34,246 nt of DNA from Rhizobiales bacterium CCH10-E5 (lineage in GTDB: Bacteria > Pseudomonadota > Alphaproteobacteria > Rhizobiales > Beijerinckiaceae): contig LSIG01000144.1 in assembly GCA_001556125.1 (NCBI GenBank), positions 1-34,246 on the forward strand, in the 5' to 3' direction. How positions within the stretch are numbered: position 1 is the stretch's first letter; every line of letters starts with the position of its first letter. Position numbers and translations under genes: made by a program. The notes under the pieces were generated by a model that saw nothing but the letters and a program-made list of their open reading frames with translations, searched no databases and was not told where the DNA came from. This document shows positions 8,086 through 15,167 of the stretch, in pieces.

Positions 8086-8500
8086 ACAAGAGCTAAATGT
8101 CGCGTTCAACGAATTCCTCGACGCATTCTACACGGACCCCGATCCCGTCAGCCGCATGGCACGAATAGCCGAGGAGCCAGCCTACCTTGACGACGAGGTC
8201 GCCGACGCGCTTATCGGCGCCGCGGGCGAGCATCTCGCACGACGCTGGCGGGTCGGAAAACCGCCGCGCTGGACCGAGCGCAAACGGCGCTTCCTCAGGA
8301 AACCTTGGTTCCCTGAAGGCGTCGACGCCGAGAAGCCGTTCATGATCGCAGAAAGCCCAATGGCGTTCCGTCGCCGTATGCTCTTCGTTGACGCGGAACC
8401 GCTACGCCGCCTCCGAATGCCTCATGACGAGCGTTGGTATGCCCACGAGCAACAGCGGACCGGCATCGACTGGCGAGAGCTTGAAAAGCCAAATCCATGA
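8024..8500 (+). CDS. Small unknown partner of nucleotidyltransferase
   Basis: A 158-residue protein that overlaps the nucleotidyltransferase gene by 62 bases. It is charged and helical, with an N-terminal FNEFLDAFYTDPDPVSRMAR segment and a C-terminal WYAHEQQRTGIDWRELEKP. No family is recognised. Small helical proteins coupled to DUF6036-type nucleotidyltransferase genes are often annotated as antitoxins; that role is inferred from position only. Here the order is nucleotidyltransferase first, the opposite of the modules at 4327 and 8772. Confidence 0.75.
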   Translation: MIPMPRPGTLKEVVRRVLAGEQELNVAFNEFLDAFYTDPDPVSRMARIAEEPAYLDDEVADALIGAAGEHLARRWRVGKPPRWTERKRRFLRKPWFPEGVDAEKPFMIAESPMAFRRRMLFVDAEPLRRLRMPHDERWYAHEQQRTGIDWRELEKPNP

Positions 8501-8543
8501 TCGAGCGCGAGATTCACGTGGGCGCGTCGACGCGATCCCGAGC

Positions 8544-8700
8544 GACTTCACAGAAATAAACCGAGGCCACAGCCCCGGTCATGGCGATCCTCGCCCCACA
8601 GGAGGCTCAGAAGGCGGCTGCGCCGGAGGCAAGGGTCGGACGGCACGCGGAGCAGTCTTCAGGCCCCTGACGTTGATTCGCTGGCCAGCCGGAAATTATA
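8544..8700 (+). repeat. Shared upstream element, copy A
   Basis: An element of about 145 bases that recurs at 10143-10290. It starts at CTTCACAGAAATAAACCG, includes the nearly invariant CGGTCATGGCGATCCTCGC and AGGCTCAG blocks, and ends AGTCTTCAGGCCCCTGACGT followed by TGATTCGC. Differences between copies are many, but several fall where both copies still pair (GGC-CACA-GCC here against GGCC-AT-GGCC there). The end overlaps the likely promoter of the 8772 operon. Confidence 0.8.
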
Positions 8701-8702
8701 AG
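8673..8702 (+). promoter_or_regulatory. Probable sigma70-type promoter with palindromic operator
   Basis: TTGATT at 8673-8678 and TATAAG at 8697-8702 are separated by 18 bases. The spacer holds a perfect 10-base palindrome GCTGGCCAGC (8680-8689), well placed for a repressor to block RNA polymerase. The equivalent place in the repeat at 10143-10290 has another perfect palindrome, GCGGGCCCGC. It would drive the 8772-10047 operon, with a leader of about 60 bases. Confidence 0.55.
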
Positions 8703-8771
8703 AACGCCGACGAACCCCTGGGATGATCGCTCAACTCGATCGTGATACAAAGCTCAAGAAAGGAGGAAGCC

Positions 8772-9182
8772 ATGAACGCCGTCGACGACACAGCCGTGGG
8801 AAGCGCGTTCGCACTTCCGTCCCTGGCGCAGACGCCGATGCGGTTCTGGGATCGCAACAAGCACTTGTCGTGGCTCAAGGCCACCATCGCAGCGCGCCGC
8901 ATCTCCAGCGACCCGAACACGCTCTCGCACCTGAGACGCCACCTCGACGCGTGGCGCAAAGATCCGCGCAATGCGCTCACCATCCGTATCTGGGATGATA
9001 TCCTCGCACAGGGCCCCAAGGCTGTCGTGCAGCGCATCACCGCGTTGAATGACGCGGGCGAGTTGGCGCGCGACACGATGCCTCCGGGCATCGTGCTCGA
9101 CGACGTCGACATCGCCGCCTGCATCGCCGAACGCCGCCGACAAGAGGCTAGAGGTCTTGTCGTCTACGGATCCGACGGCTGA
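8772..9182 (+). CDS. Small helical protein, putative antitoxin
   Basis: A 136-residue protein with a strong ribosome site (AAGAAAGGAGGAAGCC) before the ATG. Segments such as NKHLSWLKATIAARRISSDP, HLRRHLDAWRKDPRNALTIR and WDDILAQGPKAVVQRITALN look like a helical bundle. No family is recognised with confidence. The nucleotidyltransferase gene starts 4 bases after its stop, so the two are co-translated. By position it is the probable antitoxin of the pair. The gene lies downstream of the shared upstream element and promoter. Confidence 0.75.
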   Translation: MNAVDDTAVGSAFALPSLAQTPMRFWDRNKHLSWLKATIAARRISSDPNTLSHLRRHLDAWRKDPRNALTIRIWDDILAQGPKAVVQRITALNDAGELARDTMPPGIVLDDVDIAACIAERRRQEARGLVVYGSDG

Positions 9183-9186
9183 CGCC

Positions 9187-10047
9187 ATGGCCATGAATCG
9201 AGCGAAGCTAGACCGCCTCTTGAAGGCAGCGGCGCATCGCTCCAAGCAGAGTCGATTCGTTCTTGTGGGCTCGGCCGCAGTCCTTGGTCGTGGCAAAAAC
9301 ATCCCCGCAGACATGCTGCAAACGAACGAAATCGACATCTACGCGCCCGACGCCGAGGATATCGAAAGAGTATCGGAAGATCTTTCGGCTTTCCTCGGCG
9401 AGGGAACAGCATTCGCAGATGCCAACCAATGCCACGTTGACGGCGTCAGCCCGACAACGAGCAAGATGCCATCCGATTGGCCCTCCCGCACGGTAGAATA
9501 CACCAGCCCTGGATGCCCTGGCGTGACGGCGATCGTCCCAGACCTCAACGACATTGCGATCGCCAAAATGATTGCTTGGCGCGACAAGGACAAAACTTGG
9601 CTCGCTGCCGGAGCCCGACACATGCTGGTAGACGCTGCCACCATGCACAGTCGCATCGACCATGTGCCTGAGGCCTTCACAAGCGACATACCACGCTGCG
9701 AGCTGGAGCGTCGCCTCGACGACATCGAGCGCTTCACCGGCCGACCCGGAAAGGCAGCAAGAGTTCACGAGATCCTTGCCATATCCAAGATCGGTCCAGG
9801 ACAAGATGACGGCTTCGTCAGAGTCCAATGGGGAGATCGCGACGAACCGACTGATGCGGAAAGGCAAAGCGCTCTCCTCACTTATCCGGCGTTATCAAGA
9901 GACCTTGCGATCAAGGAATGGCGCTTGCGCGACTTCGCAGGAGTGGAGCTTTGGGAGGCCAATGGACGTCCGGGAAAAGGACCAGATCGGAGCACTTCGA
10001 CCAAGGGATGGATCGAGCTACGCATTAGAAGAGACATCACGGACTGA
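9187..10047 (+). CDS. DUF6036-like nucleotidyltransferase, putative toxin
   Basis: A 286-residue protein starting at ATG 9187 (a second ATG at 9193 is possible). The signature FVLVGSAAVLGRGKNIPADM then LQTNEIDIYAPD gives the G28-S29 turn and an acidic pair E48/D50, where Glu replaces the first Asp found in the two other nucleotidyltransferases of this window. IVPDLNDIAIAKMIAWRDKD matches the family's Lys-bearing helix. The C-terminal 100 residues (after about 185) carry no known motif and may bind a target or antitoxin. The gene is coupled to the preceding small gene with a 4-base gap. Substrate unknown. Confidence 0.8.
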   Translation: MAMNRAKLDRLLKAAAHRSKQSRFVLVGSAAVLGRGKNIPADMLQTNEIDIYAPDAEDIERVSEDLSAFLGEGTAFADANQCHVDGVSPTTSKMPSDWPSRTVEYTSPGCPGVTAIVPDLNDIAIAKMIAWRDKDKTWLAAGARHMLVDAATMHSRIDHVPEAFTSDIPRCELERRLDDIERFTGRPGKAARVHEILAISKIGPGQDDGFVRVQWGDRDEPTDAERQSALLTYPALSRDLAIKEWRLRDFAGVELWEANGRPGKGPDRSTSTKGWIELRIRRDITD

Positions 10048-10142
10048 CAAGACGTAGCGTTTCTCCTGAAGGCCAAAGTCATCTCGGCCCAGTTCGCGAT
10101 CCCCGTAGACGGAAAGTACCTCCCGCTCCGAACAGGCCTCGG

Positions 10143-10290
10143 GTAACTTCACCGAAATCGACCGGCCATGGCCGCGGTCATGGCGATCCTCGCACACAGA
10201 AGGCTCAGGGGCTGGCTGAGCCGGAGCCCAAGACCCGACGCTGAGGGCGGCCGTCTTGAGGCTCCTAGGATGGATTCGCGGGCCCGCGAC
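10143..10290 (+). repeat. Shared upstream element, copy B
   Basis: Second copy of the element at 8544-8700: AACTTCACCGAAATCGACCG, CGGTCATGGCGATCCTCGC, AGGCTCAG, then CGTCTTGAGGCTCCTAGGAT and GGATTCGC. The perfect palindrome GCGGGCCCGC is at 10278-10287. No -10 hexamer is visible at the position where copy A has TATAAG, so promoter function may be lost here; the downstream gene has another candidate at 10460. Confidence 0.8.
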
Positions 10291-10439
10291 GAATGAAGGA
10301 CCAAGTCCCAACCCCTACAATGAAGACGAAAAATGCTGAACGCGATCTTTGGCAGCCATCGAACGAGCGGGCGCGTGAACCCAAACGTCGCTCTGACCTC
10401 GCGCGTCAAAGCGCTCGCGCTAGCGGTATGGGACTCTTT

Positions 10440-10465
10440 CAATCCCATCGCGATGCGATATGATC
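10440..10465 (+). promoter_or_regulatory. Candidate -10 box for leaderless Panacea gene
   Basis: TATGAT ends six bases before the ATG at 10471, so transcription would begin at or next to the start codon. The -35 match (CTTTCA, 17 bases upstream) is poor. No ribosome site is visible before this ATG, in line with leaderless translation. Confidence 0.35.
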
Positions 10466-10470
10466 GGGCC

Positions 10471-11025
10471 ATGCGAACCGATCCCATCCACTTCCGCTTC
10501 GATGAGCGAAAAGGCGTCGAGGTGCTCACCTACGTCGCCGAGCGCTGGCCGGGGATCACGCCGTTCTACGCCTCGAAAGTGCTCTTCGTCGCCGACGAGG
10601 AGCACATCAATGCCTACGGACGACCCATTACGGGCGACACGTTCATCGCCATGCCGAATGGGCCTGTGCCCTCAGCGACGTACGCGCTGATCAAGGGCCA
10701 GCTCGACGCCTTTGGCGCGCCAGAGGCGATCTTCGAGGCGATCGAAATCCGCCAAGGCCCTCGCTACAAGCAGATCTTCGCGAGACGGCCAGCGAACCGA
10801 GAAAAGCTTTCGCCGTCCGACGAGGAATGCCTCGACAATGCGATCGCCTTCTGCCGCGGACGGGACTTCGACGAGCTGTCCATGCTGACGCACCAGAATC
10901 CAGCATACCAGAGGGCCATGCCCAATGGTCCGATGGATCCGGCAGACATGGTCCGCATCGACCTCCCGCACCGAGACGAGGTGCTCCAAGAGATGCGCGA
11001 CTTCAGCCGATATGGCCTGCTCTGA
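10471..11025 (+). CDS. Panacea domain antitoxin, second copy
   Basis: A 184-residue protein. The frame is open from ATG 10333, but that extra 46-residue part has no domain resemblance, and homology begins near ATG 10471. The Panacea pattern is clear: VEVLTYVAERWPGITPFYAS, KVLFVADEEHINAYGRPITG, then DTFIAMPNGPVPSATYALIK. It matches the product at 6388 in layout. The C-terminal part has EELSMLTHQNPAYQRAM-like spacing (seen as LSMLTHQNPAYQRAMPNG), typical of the family's H-x-x-P segment. The partner gene overlaps its end by 14 bases and is frameshifted. Confidence 0.86.
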   Translation: MRTDPIHFRFDERKGVEVLTYVAERWPGITPFYASKVLFVADEEHINAYGRPITGDTFIAMPNGPVPSATYALIKGQLDAFGAPEAIFEAIEIRQGPRYKQIFARRPANREKLSPSDEECLDNAIAFCRGRDFDELSMLTHQNPAYQRAMPNGPMDPADMVRIDLPHRDEVLQEMRDFSRYGLL

Positions 11026-11429
11026 AGCGGCCGAATTGGTCACGGGCCATGTCTACGTGATCTTCGCGACCATCGCGAAGCCTCCCAAGGACAAACTCAC
11101 GATCTGCGTCTGCGCCGGGAAGAATCTCTTCCTCTGGATCAACACGAAGCGAAACGACCGCCAGGACGGCCAACTGCCACTCAGGGCCGACGACCATGGC
11201 GTGCTCGATCGGGACTGCTTCCTCGATTGCAGACGTTTCCGCCCGTCTCGCTGGCGAGCGCCCGCGACAGGGGCCCATCTCAGACGACCTGCGCAATCGC
11301 ATCATCGAGATGTTCGAGCAAACTCCGCCCCGCAGGGTCCCACGCGAACGGGTAGCCCTCATCATCGCAAGTCTCAGGGAAACACCACAGGACAGGTATT
11401 CGGACGGCGGTCTGAATCCGAACCCCTGA
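11012..11429 (+). pseudogene. Frameshifted Panacea-linked toxin homologue
   Basis: Starts at ATG 11012, overlapping the Panacea stop. The first frame gives a beta-strand-rich N-terminus (GHVYVIFATIAKPPKDKLTI, then CFLDCRRF) that lines up with the toxin at 6982. The homologous C-terminal helices (PISDDLRNRIIEMFEQ, RERVALIIASLRE) are in the +1 frame and end at 11429. Skipping one base in GTTTCCGCCCG (about 11235-11246) restores a continuous product of about 138 residues, the length of the intact homologue. It is a toxin killed by a one-base insertion, a sequencing error, or less likely a programmed frameshift. Confidence 0.7.
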
Positions 11430-11441
11430 GGAAGAGACAAA
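11399..11441 (+). promoter_or_regulatory. Hairpin and CCCCTGAGGAAGAG leader before the 11442 gene
   Basis: TTCGGA (11399-11404) pairs with TCCGAA (11417-11422), followed directly by CCCCTGAGGAAGAGACAAA and ATG. The tail is like that of the motifs at 3803 and 6125, but here GAGGAAGAG clearly works as the ribosome site. The hairpin overlaps the end of the frameshifted toxin gene. Confidence 0.45.
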
Positions 11442-12005
11442 ATGTTAAAGACGATCAAGCGCGCGGGGCCCGCGCGCCTGGTGGTGAAGTCGGTCGCCTA
11501 CGTCGCCACGACGGCGTTCCAGGGGACCGTGGGCGGTCAGGCGATCTTCACGCAGATCGCCGACGACGCCGGCCGGGTCGTCTACACCGCCCTCGGTGAG
11601 ACAACGCTTGGCCGGGCCTCGGCCGCGAAGCTGACCCAGGCCAAGGTCAAGGCCACGCTCTTCGCGGCGCTGCTGACGCAAGCCAAGCCGATGCACTGGC
11701 TCGAGCGCGGGCACCTGACCTTCGGCGTCGACGAGCCCGGCATGGGCCTGGCCGCGATCGGGACGATCAACGCCGACGACTGGATCCTCCAGGCTCCGTA
11801 CATGGTCATCAAGACCGCCACCGGCCACGCCATCCCCGGACCCATCGAGGTCGCCTACCCGATGTCCCTCGCGCACCTCTCCGACCGGGAGCCGCGCGTC
11901 AGCGAGATCAACCGCGACATCTTCTCGGCCTGCGTGCGGTCGGGATTCTACCGGGAGCTCACGGGCGCCGAGGCGATCGAGCACAGCGACCTGATGCCGG
12001 CATGA
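11442..12005 (+). CDS. Unknown protein coupled to metallophosphoesterase
   Basis: A 187-residue soluble protein with GAGGAAGAG ahead of the ATG. No family is recognised. The N-terminal third (KSVAYVATTAFQGTVGGQAI then FTQIADDAGRVVYTA) reads as beta strands; a helical TQAKVKATLFAALLTQAKPM follows, and the C-terminus is DREPRVSEINRDIFSACVRS. No signal peptide or membrane segment is seen. Its stop overlaps the phosphoesterase start by 4 bases (ATGA), so the two are one translational unit and probably act together. Confidence 0.75.
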   Translation: MLKTIKRAGPARLVVKSVAYVATTAFQGTVGGQAIFTQIADDAGRVVYTALGETTLGRASAAKLTQAKVKATLFAALLTQAKPMHWLERGHLTFGVDEPGMGLAAIGTINADDWILQAPYMVIKTATGHAIPGPIEVAYPMSLAHLSDREPRVSEINRDIFSACVRSGFYRELTGAEAIEHSDLMPA

Positions 12006-12805
12006 GGTTGCTGGTCTTATCAGACCTCCACCTCGAGCTGAAGCCGCGATGGTCGCTGCGCCGGCGCTGGCCCGACTATGACGTCGCCGTCGTCGCCGGC
12101 GACCTCGCAGGCTCGATCGCGCTGGGCGTCGCCATGCTGGCGACGTATCCCGTCCTCGGCGGCAGGCCGGCCATCTACGTGCCCGGCAACCACGAGTACT
12201 GGGAAGACGAGATTGGCCAGGCCGAGCAAGCCGGCCACTGGGTCGCCTTGGGAACCAACGTCCACCTCCTGCAGGGATCGTCCGTCGTCATCAACGGCGT
12301 CCGGTTCGCAGGCGCCACGCTCTGGACCGACTACGCGCTCGACGGCGATCCGATCGGATCAGCGCGGATCGCATCAGAGACCATGAAGGACCACGACCTC
12401 ATCGGCCTACGCCGGCCAAGCGGCGAGACGGCGGCCTTCATGCCGGGAGACGCCATGGTGCTGCATCAGCGGCACCGGACCTTCATCGAAAAGACCCTGG
12501 CGAAGCCCTTCGACGGGCCGACGGTCGTCGTCACCCACCACGCGCCCAGCGCGCGATCCGTCGCCGCGACCTACAAGGACGACGACGGAAATCCGGCCTA
12601 CGCCTCCGACCTGGAGCCAACCCTCCTCTCGCGCCAACCCGACCTGTGGGTGCATGGGCACGTCCACAACTCGAACGACTACCGAATCGGCGCGACACGG
12701 GTCGTCTCGAACCCCAAGGGGTATGGGCCGTCGCGATCCCGCGACGGGCTGTTCCGAAAGAGCGAGAACCGGGCCTTCAACCCAGCCCTCGTCATCGAGA
12801 TCTGA
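12002..12805 (+). CDS. Calcineurin-type metallophosphoesterase
   Basis: A 267-residue enzyme of the calcineurin-like superfamily, which hydrolyses phosphomono- or diesters with two metal ions. The motifs are in order and complete: D8-x-H10 in SDLHLE, G33-D34 in VAGDLAG, G62-N63-H64-E65 in GNHEYW, a THHAPSAR block and GHVHN. There is no signal peptide, so it is cytoplasmic. Substrate is not predictable; related enzymes act on nucleotides or RNA/DNA ends. It is coupled to the 11442 gene by an ATGA overlap. A truncated gene begins 4 bases after its stop, suggesting the operon was once longer. Confidence 0.9.
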   Translation: MRLLVLSDLHLELKPRWSLRRRWPDYDVAVVAGDLAGSIALGVAMLATYPVLGGRPAIYVPGNHEYWEDEIGQAEQAGHWVALGTNVHLLQGSSVVINGVRFAGATLWTDYALDGDPIGSARIASETMKDHDLIGLRRPSGETAAFMPGDAMVLHQRHRTFIEKTLAKPFDGPTVVVTHHAPSARSVAATYKDDDGNPAYASDLEPTLLSRQPDLWVHGHVHNSNDYRIGATRVVSNPKGYGPSRSRDGLFRKSENRAFNPALVIEI

Positions 12806-12809
12806 GACC

Positions 12810-12905
12810 ATGACGAACCAACCTCGGAAGATCCTCGTCATCGTCCATCCCGGCTCCTGCTGCGGGTCGGCCGACATGAACCTCGGCCGATACGAGGCCC
12901 GTGCC
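12810..12905 (+). pseudogene. Truncated third gene of the phosphoesterase operon
   Basis: ATG at 12810, four bases after the phosphoesterase stop, begins a protein that reads well for about 32 residues (KILVIVHPGSCCGSADMNLG then RYEARALRD). After that the sequence turns into Arg/Pro/Gln-rich nonsense, while a different frame shows transposase-like sequence. The junction near 12905 probably marks an insertion or deletion linked to the IS21-like remnant. Function unknown. Confidence 0.5.
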
Positions 12906-12919
12906 CTCAGGGACCAACC

Positions 12920-13110
12920 CCACGGAAACCGTGCTCTCCGACAAGCTCGCGCACCCGGCCTGCGAGCATCTGGGGCGCGCGATCAAGAACGCGCTAAGCC
13001 GCGCAAGATACGGCACGCTCAGCCATGAAGGCCTCGTATCGATCGGTGCAAACCACTACAGCGTGCCTGACGGGGTTGGGCCTCGTTCCGCTAGCGCTTG
13101 GCCGCCTTGG
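12920..13110 (+). mobile_element. IS21-family IstA transposase remnant
   Basis: One frame reads HLGRAIKNALSRARYGTLSH then EGLVSIGANHYSVPDGVGPR. The G-L-V-x-I/V-G-x-N-x-YSVPDG stretch is typical of the C-terminal region of IS21-family IstA. There is no start, no upstream catalytic part and no IstB, so this is a fragment. The 120 bases after it hold no clear homology. Confidence 0.5.
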
Positions 13111-13234
13111 CAACTTGCTCGGCCGACTTCCTGCGGGCGCTCAACCTGCTTCTGGACGCCGGGACCAAGGCCCATATTGCCCTCTCTGCGCTCAATACCC
13201 TAGTTCTGTTCATGACTACGTTCCGCGGCTTCGC

Positions 13235-14029
13235 CTATTGCTGCCGAGCGCCTCGGACGGCGTCAGCCACATCATTGTGATTCTTCCGCCTAAGCCAGTC
13301 GACCAGCTTGGTGGGAACGCGAAGCCCCTCTCTTATCCGACCTGCGCGAAGCGTCGCAGATTGGATGACGAGTCGGCCCAAGGCGACGCGATGAGGCAGC
13401 GGCACGTGGACCGTTTCCCGATCCGAGCTCAGTACGTCAAGCACGATAAGGCGGGTGGCTTCGCGCATTGCTGATGAGATAGGGCGCATGTCGCGTATTT
13501 GCCCAGTGATGTCAGTCGCCCGGAAGGCACAATCGATCGTGACCCAGCCCGTACTCCGCGCCCAATCTTGGTAAGGACAGAACTCAATCATTGCCCCGCT
13601 CGTCAAAGCGTTTAGCAGTCCATGATCGGCGCTGATCACCTCCTCAAGCAGAGTTTCGGCCTCCGATCGCGAAAGCCGGTCGCCGATTAAGCCAGCCCCC
13701 ATGCGGTCTGCAAACCTAACGAAATATTGCAACCTCCAGCCTTGAGACGCTCGGGCACCCCGCTGAACCTGCGTCAGATCAGCATCATGGATTAGATACC
13801 TCTCCTCGTCACGCAAGTCCGAACTCCCGATGATTGCCGTGACAATACGTCCATAAGTGCGCTCAGCATTGGCGATCGCCTGCGTTTGCGACGCGGCACG
13901 CTCCGTCAGACGGAACAGTGGTGCGCTGCGCATGTGAGACAGCGTCACAGCGAACATCTGTTCGCGCTTGGTATTGATGATAGAGCCAGAATTACCGATT
14001 GGGCTTCCTGCTGTCGCCGGTGTCTTCAT
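13235..14029 (-). CDS. Unrecognised soluble protein
   Basis: A 264-residue protein from ATG at 14029, chosen because GGAAGG lies eight bases upstream; the frame is open to 14170. No family is recognised. It is mixed alpha/beta with Arg-rich helices, for example ANAERTYGRIVTAIIGSS, SEAETLLEEVISADHGLLNA and AMREATRLIVLDVLSSDRET. The C-terminus (VDWLRRKNHNDVADAVRGAR) is basic. It has no signal peptide or membrane segment. It stands alone on the minus strand between the IS21-like remnant and a regulatory gene, and its G+C looks lower than its surroundings, so it may have arrived by transfer. Confidence 0.65.
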   Translation of the reverse strand: MKTPATAGSPIGNSGSIINTKREQMFAVTLSHMRSAPLFRLTERAASQTQAIANAERTYGRIVTAIIGSSDLRDEERYLIHDADLTQVQRGARASQGWRLQYFVRFADRMGAGLIGDRLSRSEAETLLEEVISADHGLLNALTSGAMIEFCPYQDWARSTGWVTIDCAFRATDITGQIRDMRPISSAMREATRLIVLDVLSSDRETVHVPLPHRVALGRLVIQSATLRAGRIREGLRVPTKLVDWLRRKNHNDVADAVRGARQQ

Positions 14030-14560
14030 GAATGAGCCTTCCCGGCTGAACCTGACCGGAAAGCAAAGACGGCCCCGGTTGTTGACCACAGACGGACCGA
14101 GACCCGCCAGCTGTGCGAGGGTCTCAACCTCATCGGGTCTAACAACGGCTTCCACGGGCCACAGACGCAAAGCGTCAGCTTAGACCAGAAAAACATGCCT
14201 GATTCGGATTGCCGTCGCAACACGTCGCAAGCCGCTGCTGCGCGTTCCGCTTGAGATTTCTCTTGTGAGGCGCTGCATCGGAAGATCTCGGGGCTGTTTT
14301 CCCTTACTTTAGGAGGCTTCCATGACCGATGCCGTAACGGTCACTGCTGTTCGCCGCGTATGTTCGATGACATGGCCATTTGCTGCTGTTCCGACAGTAT
14401 TGTCGATCGAAGCGAACCTCGAACGCCAGCAGCACCTCCGTCACCGAAGAAAACACCAGAATTGCCAGCCTCTCGCCTAGGCAAAATTCGTCACAACCGG
14501 CGTTGAGGGCGAGTCCAATGCGGACGGACGGCTCCGCCGGGCTGCGCTCGGGGTCGAACC
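14030..14560. other. Intergenic region with one short possible gene
   Basis: About 530 bases between divergent genes. The only candidate gene is at 14322-14480. The rest shows no recognisable gene, repeat or RNA. Confidence 0.5.
14322..14480 (+). CDS. Possible 52-residue small protein
   Basis: ATG follows a very good ribosome site (TAGGAGG, seven bases away). The product starts MTDAVTVTAVRRVCSMTWPF and ends in a basic tail (HRRKHQNCQPLA). No family is recognised. It could be a genuine small protein or the preserved start of a gene that has otherwise been lost. Confidence 0.3.
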   Translation: MTDAVTVTAVRRVCSMTWPFAAVPTVLSIEANLERQQHLRHRRKHQNCQPLA

Positions 14561-15109
14561 GTGCCCGGTTGCGACCGGAGCCATTCTCGGGTCAGATCGT
14601 GGAGATGCTGTGCAGGAGACCGCACCATTCGTGCTGAAGGCGATCCCCTCGAGGCTGAGCGAGCGTTGCAGCTCCGCTATCACTATGTCGAGTTTCTGAC
14701 GGCGCATCTGGCGGATTGCTGCCGCGTCTTTGGTGGCGACCTTCAGGAGATGCTGGTGTTGGCCGTCATGGGCCAGGTTCATCTGCGGGCCGGTCTCGAC
14801 GTCGGCCCCGACGGCCTGGTCAAGCCGCGCTCGATCCCCGGCCCCATCGGGATCACGGCGTCGCGGATCGCCGATGTCACCGGGATTCCCAGGCAAACCG
14901 TCCGCCGCAAGCTTGCCAAGCTGGAGAGCCGCGGCTGGATCGTCCCGAAACCGTCGGGCCTCTGGGTGATCGCCCTTCGCGATGGCGTGGCAGTGGCGCG
15001 TCAGGGCGACAATGGGCTGGATGCGCTCGATGCCAGATCGATGGACCGCGTTCTGCGCATGGCCCGACAACTCTCAAAGATCGTAACGGGAACAGAGCGC
15101 CCGCTTTGA
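14561..15109 (+). CDS. Winged-helix transcription regulator (MarR/Crp-type HTH)
   Basis: About 150-182 residues. The start is uncertain: GTG 14561 gives a poor-looking Arg/Cys-rich N-terminus, whereas TTG 14666 begins right at the recognisable part (LQLRYHYVEFLTAHLADCCR). An N-terminal helical dimerisation region leads to a winged helix, ITASRIADVTGIPRQTVRRK then LAKLESRGWIVPKPSGLWVI, with RQTVRRKLAKL as recognition helix. It lies 58 bases upstream of two dehydrogenase genes and probably controls them. No ligand-binding domain is seen. Confidence 0.75.
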   Translation: MPGCDRSHSRVRSWRCCAGDRTIRAEGDPLEAERALQLRYHYVEFLTAHLADCCRVFGGDLQEMLVLAVMGQVHLRAGLDVGPDGLVKPRSIPGPIGITASRIADVTGIPRQTVRRKLAKLESRGWIVPKPSGLWVIALRDGVAVARQGDNGLDALDARSMDRVLRMARQLSKIVTGTERPL

Positions 15110-15167
15110 GCAGGTAGGCCCTTGCCGCCCGCCCGCCGCATCGCGACGGTGGCGTCGGGAGGACCCC

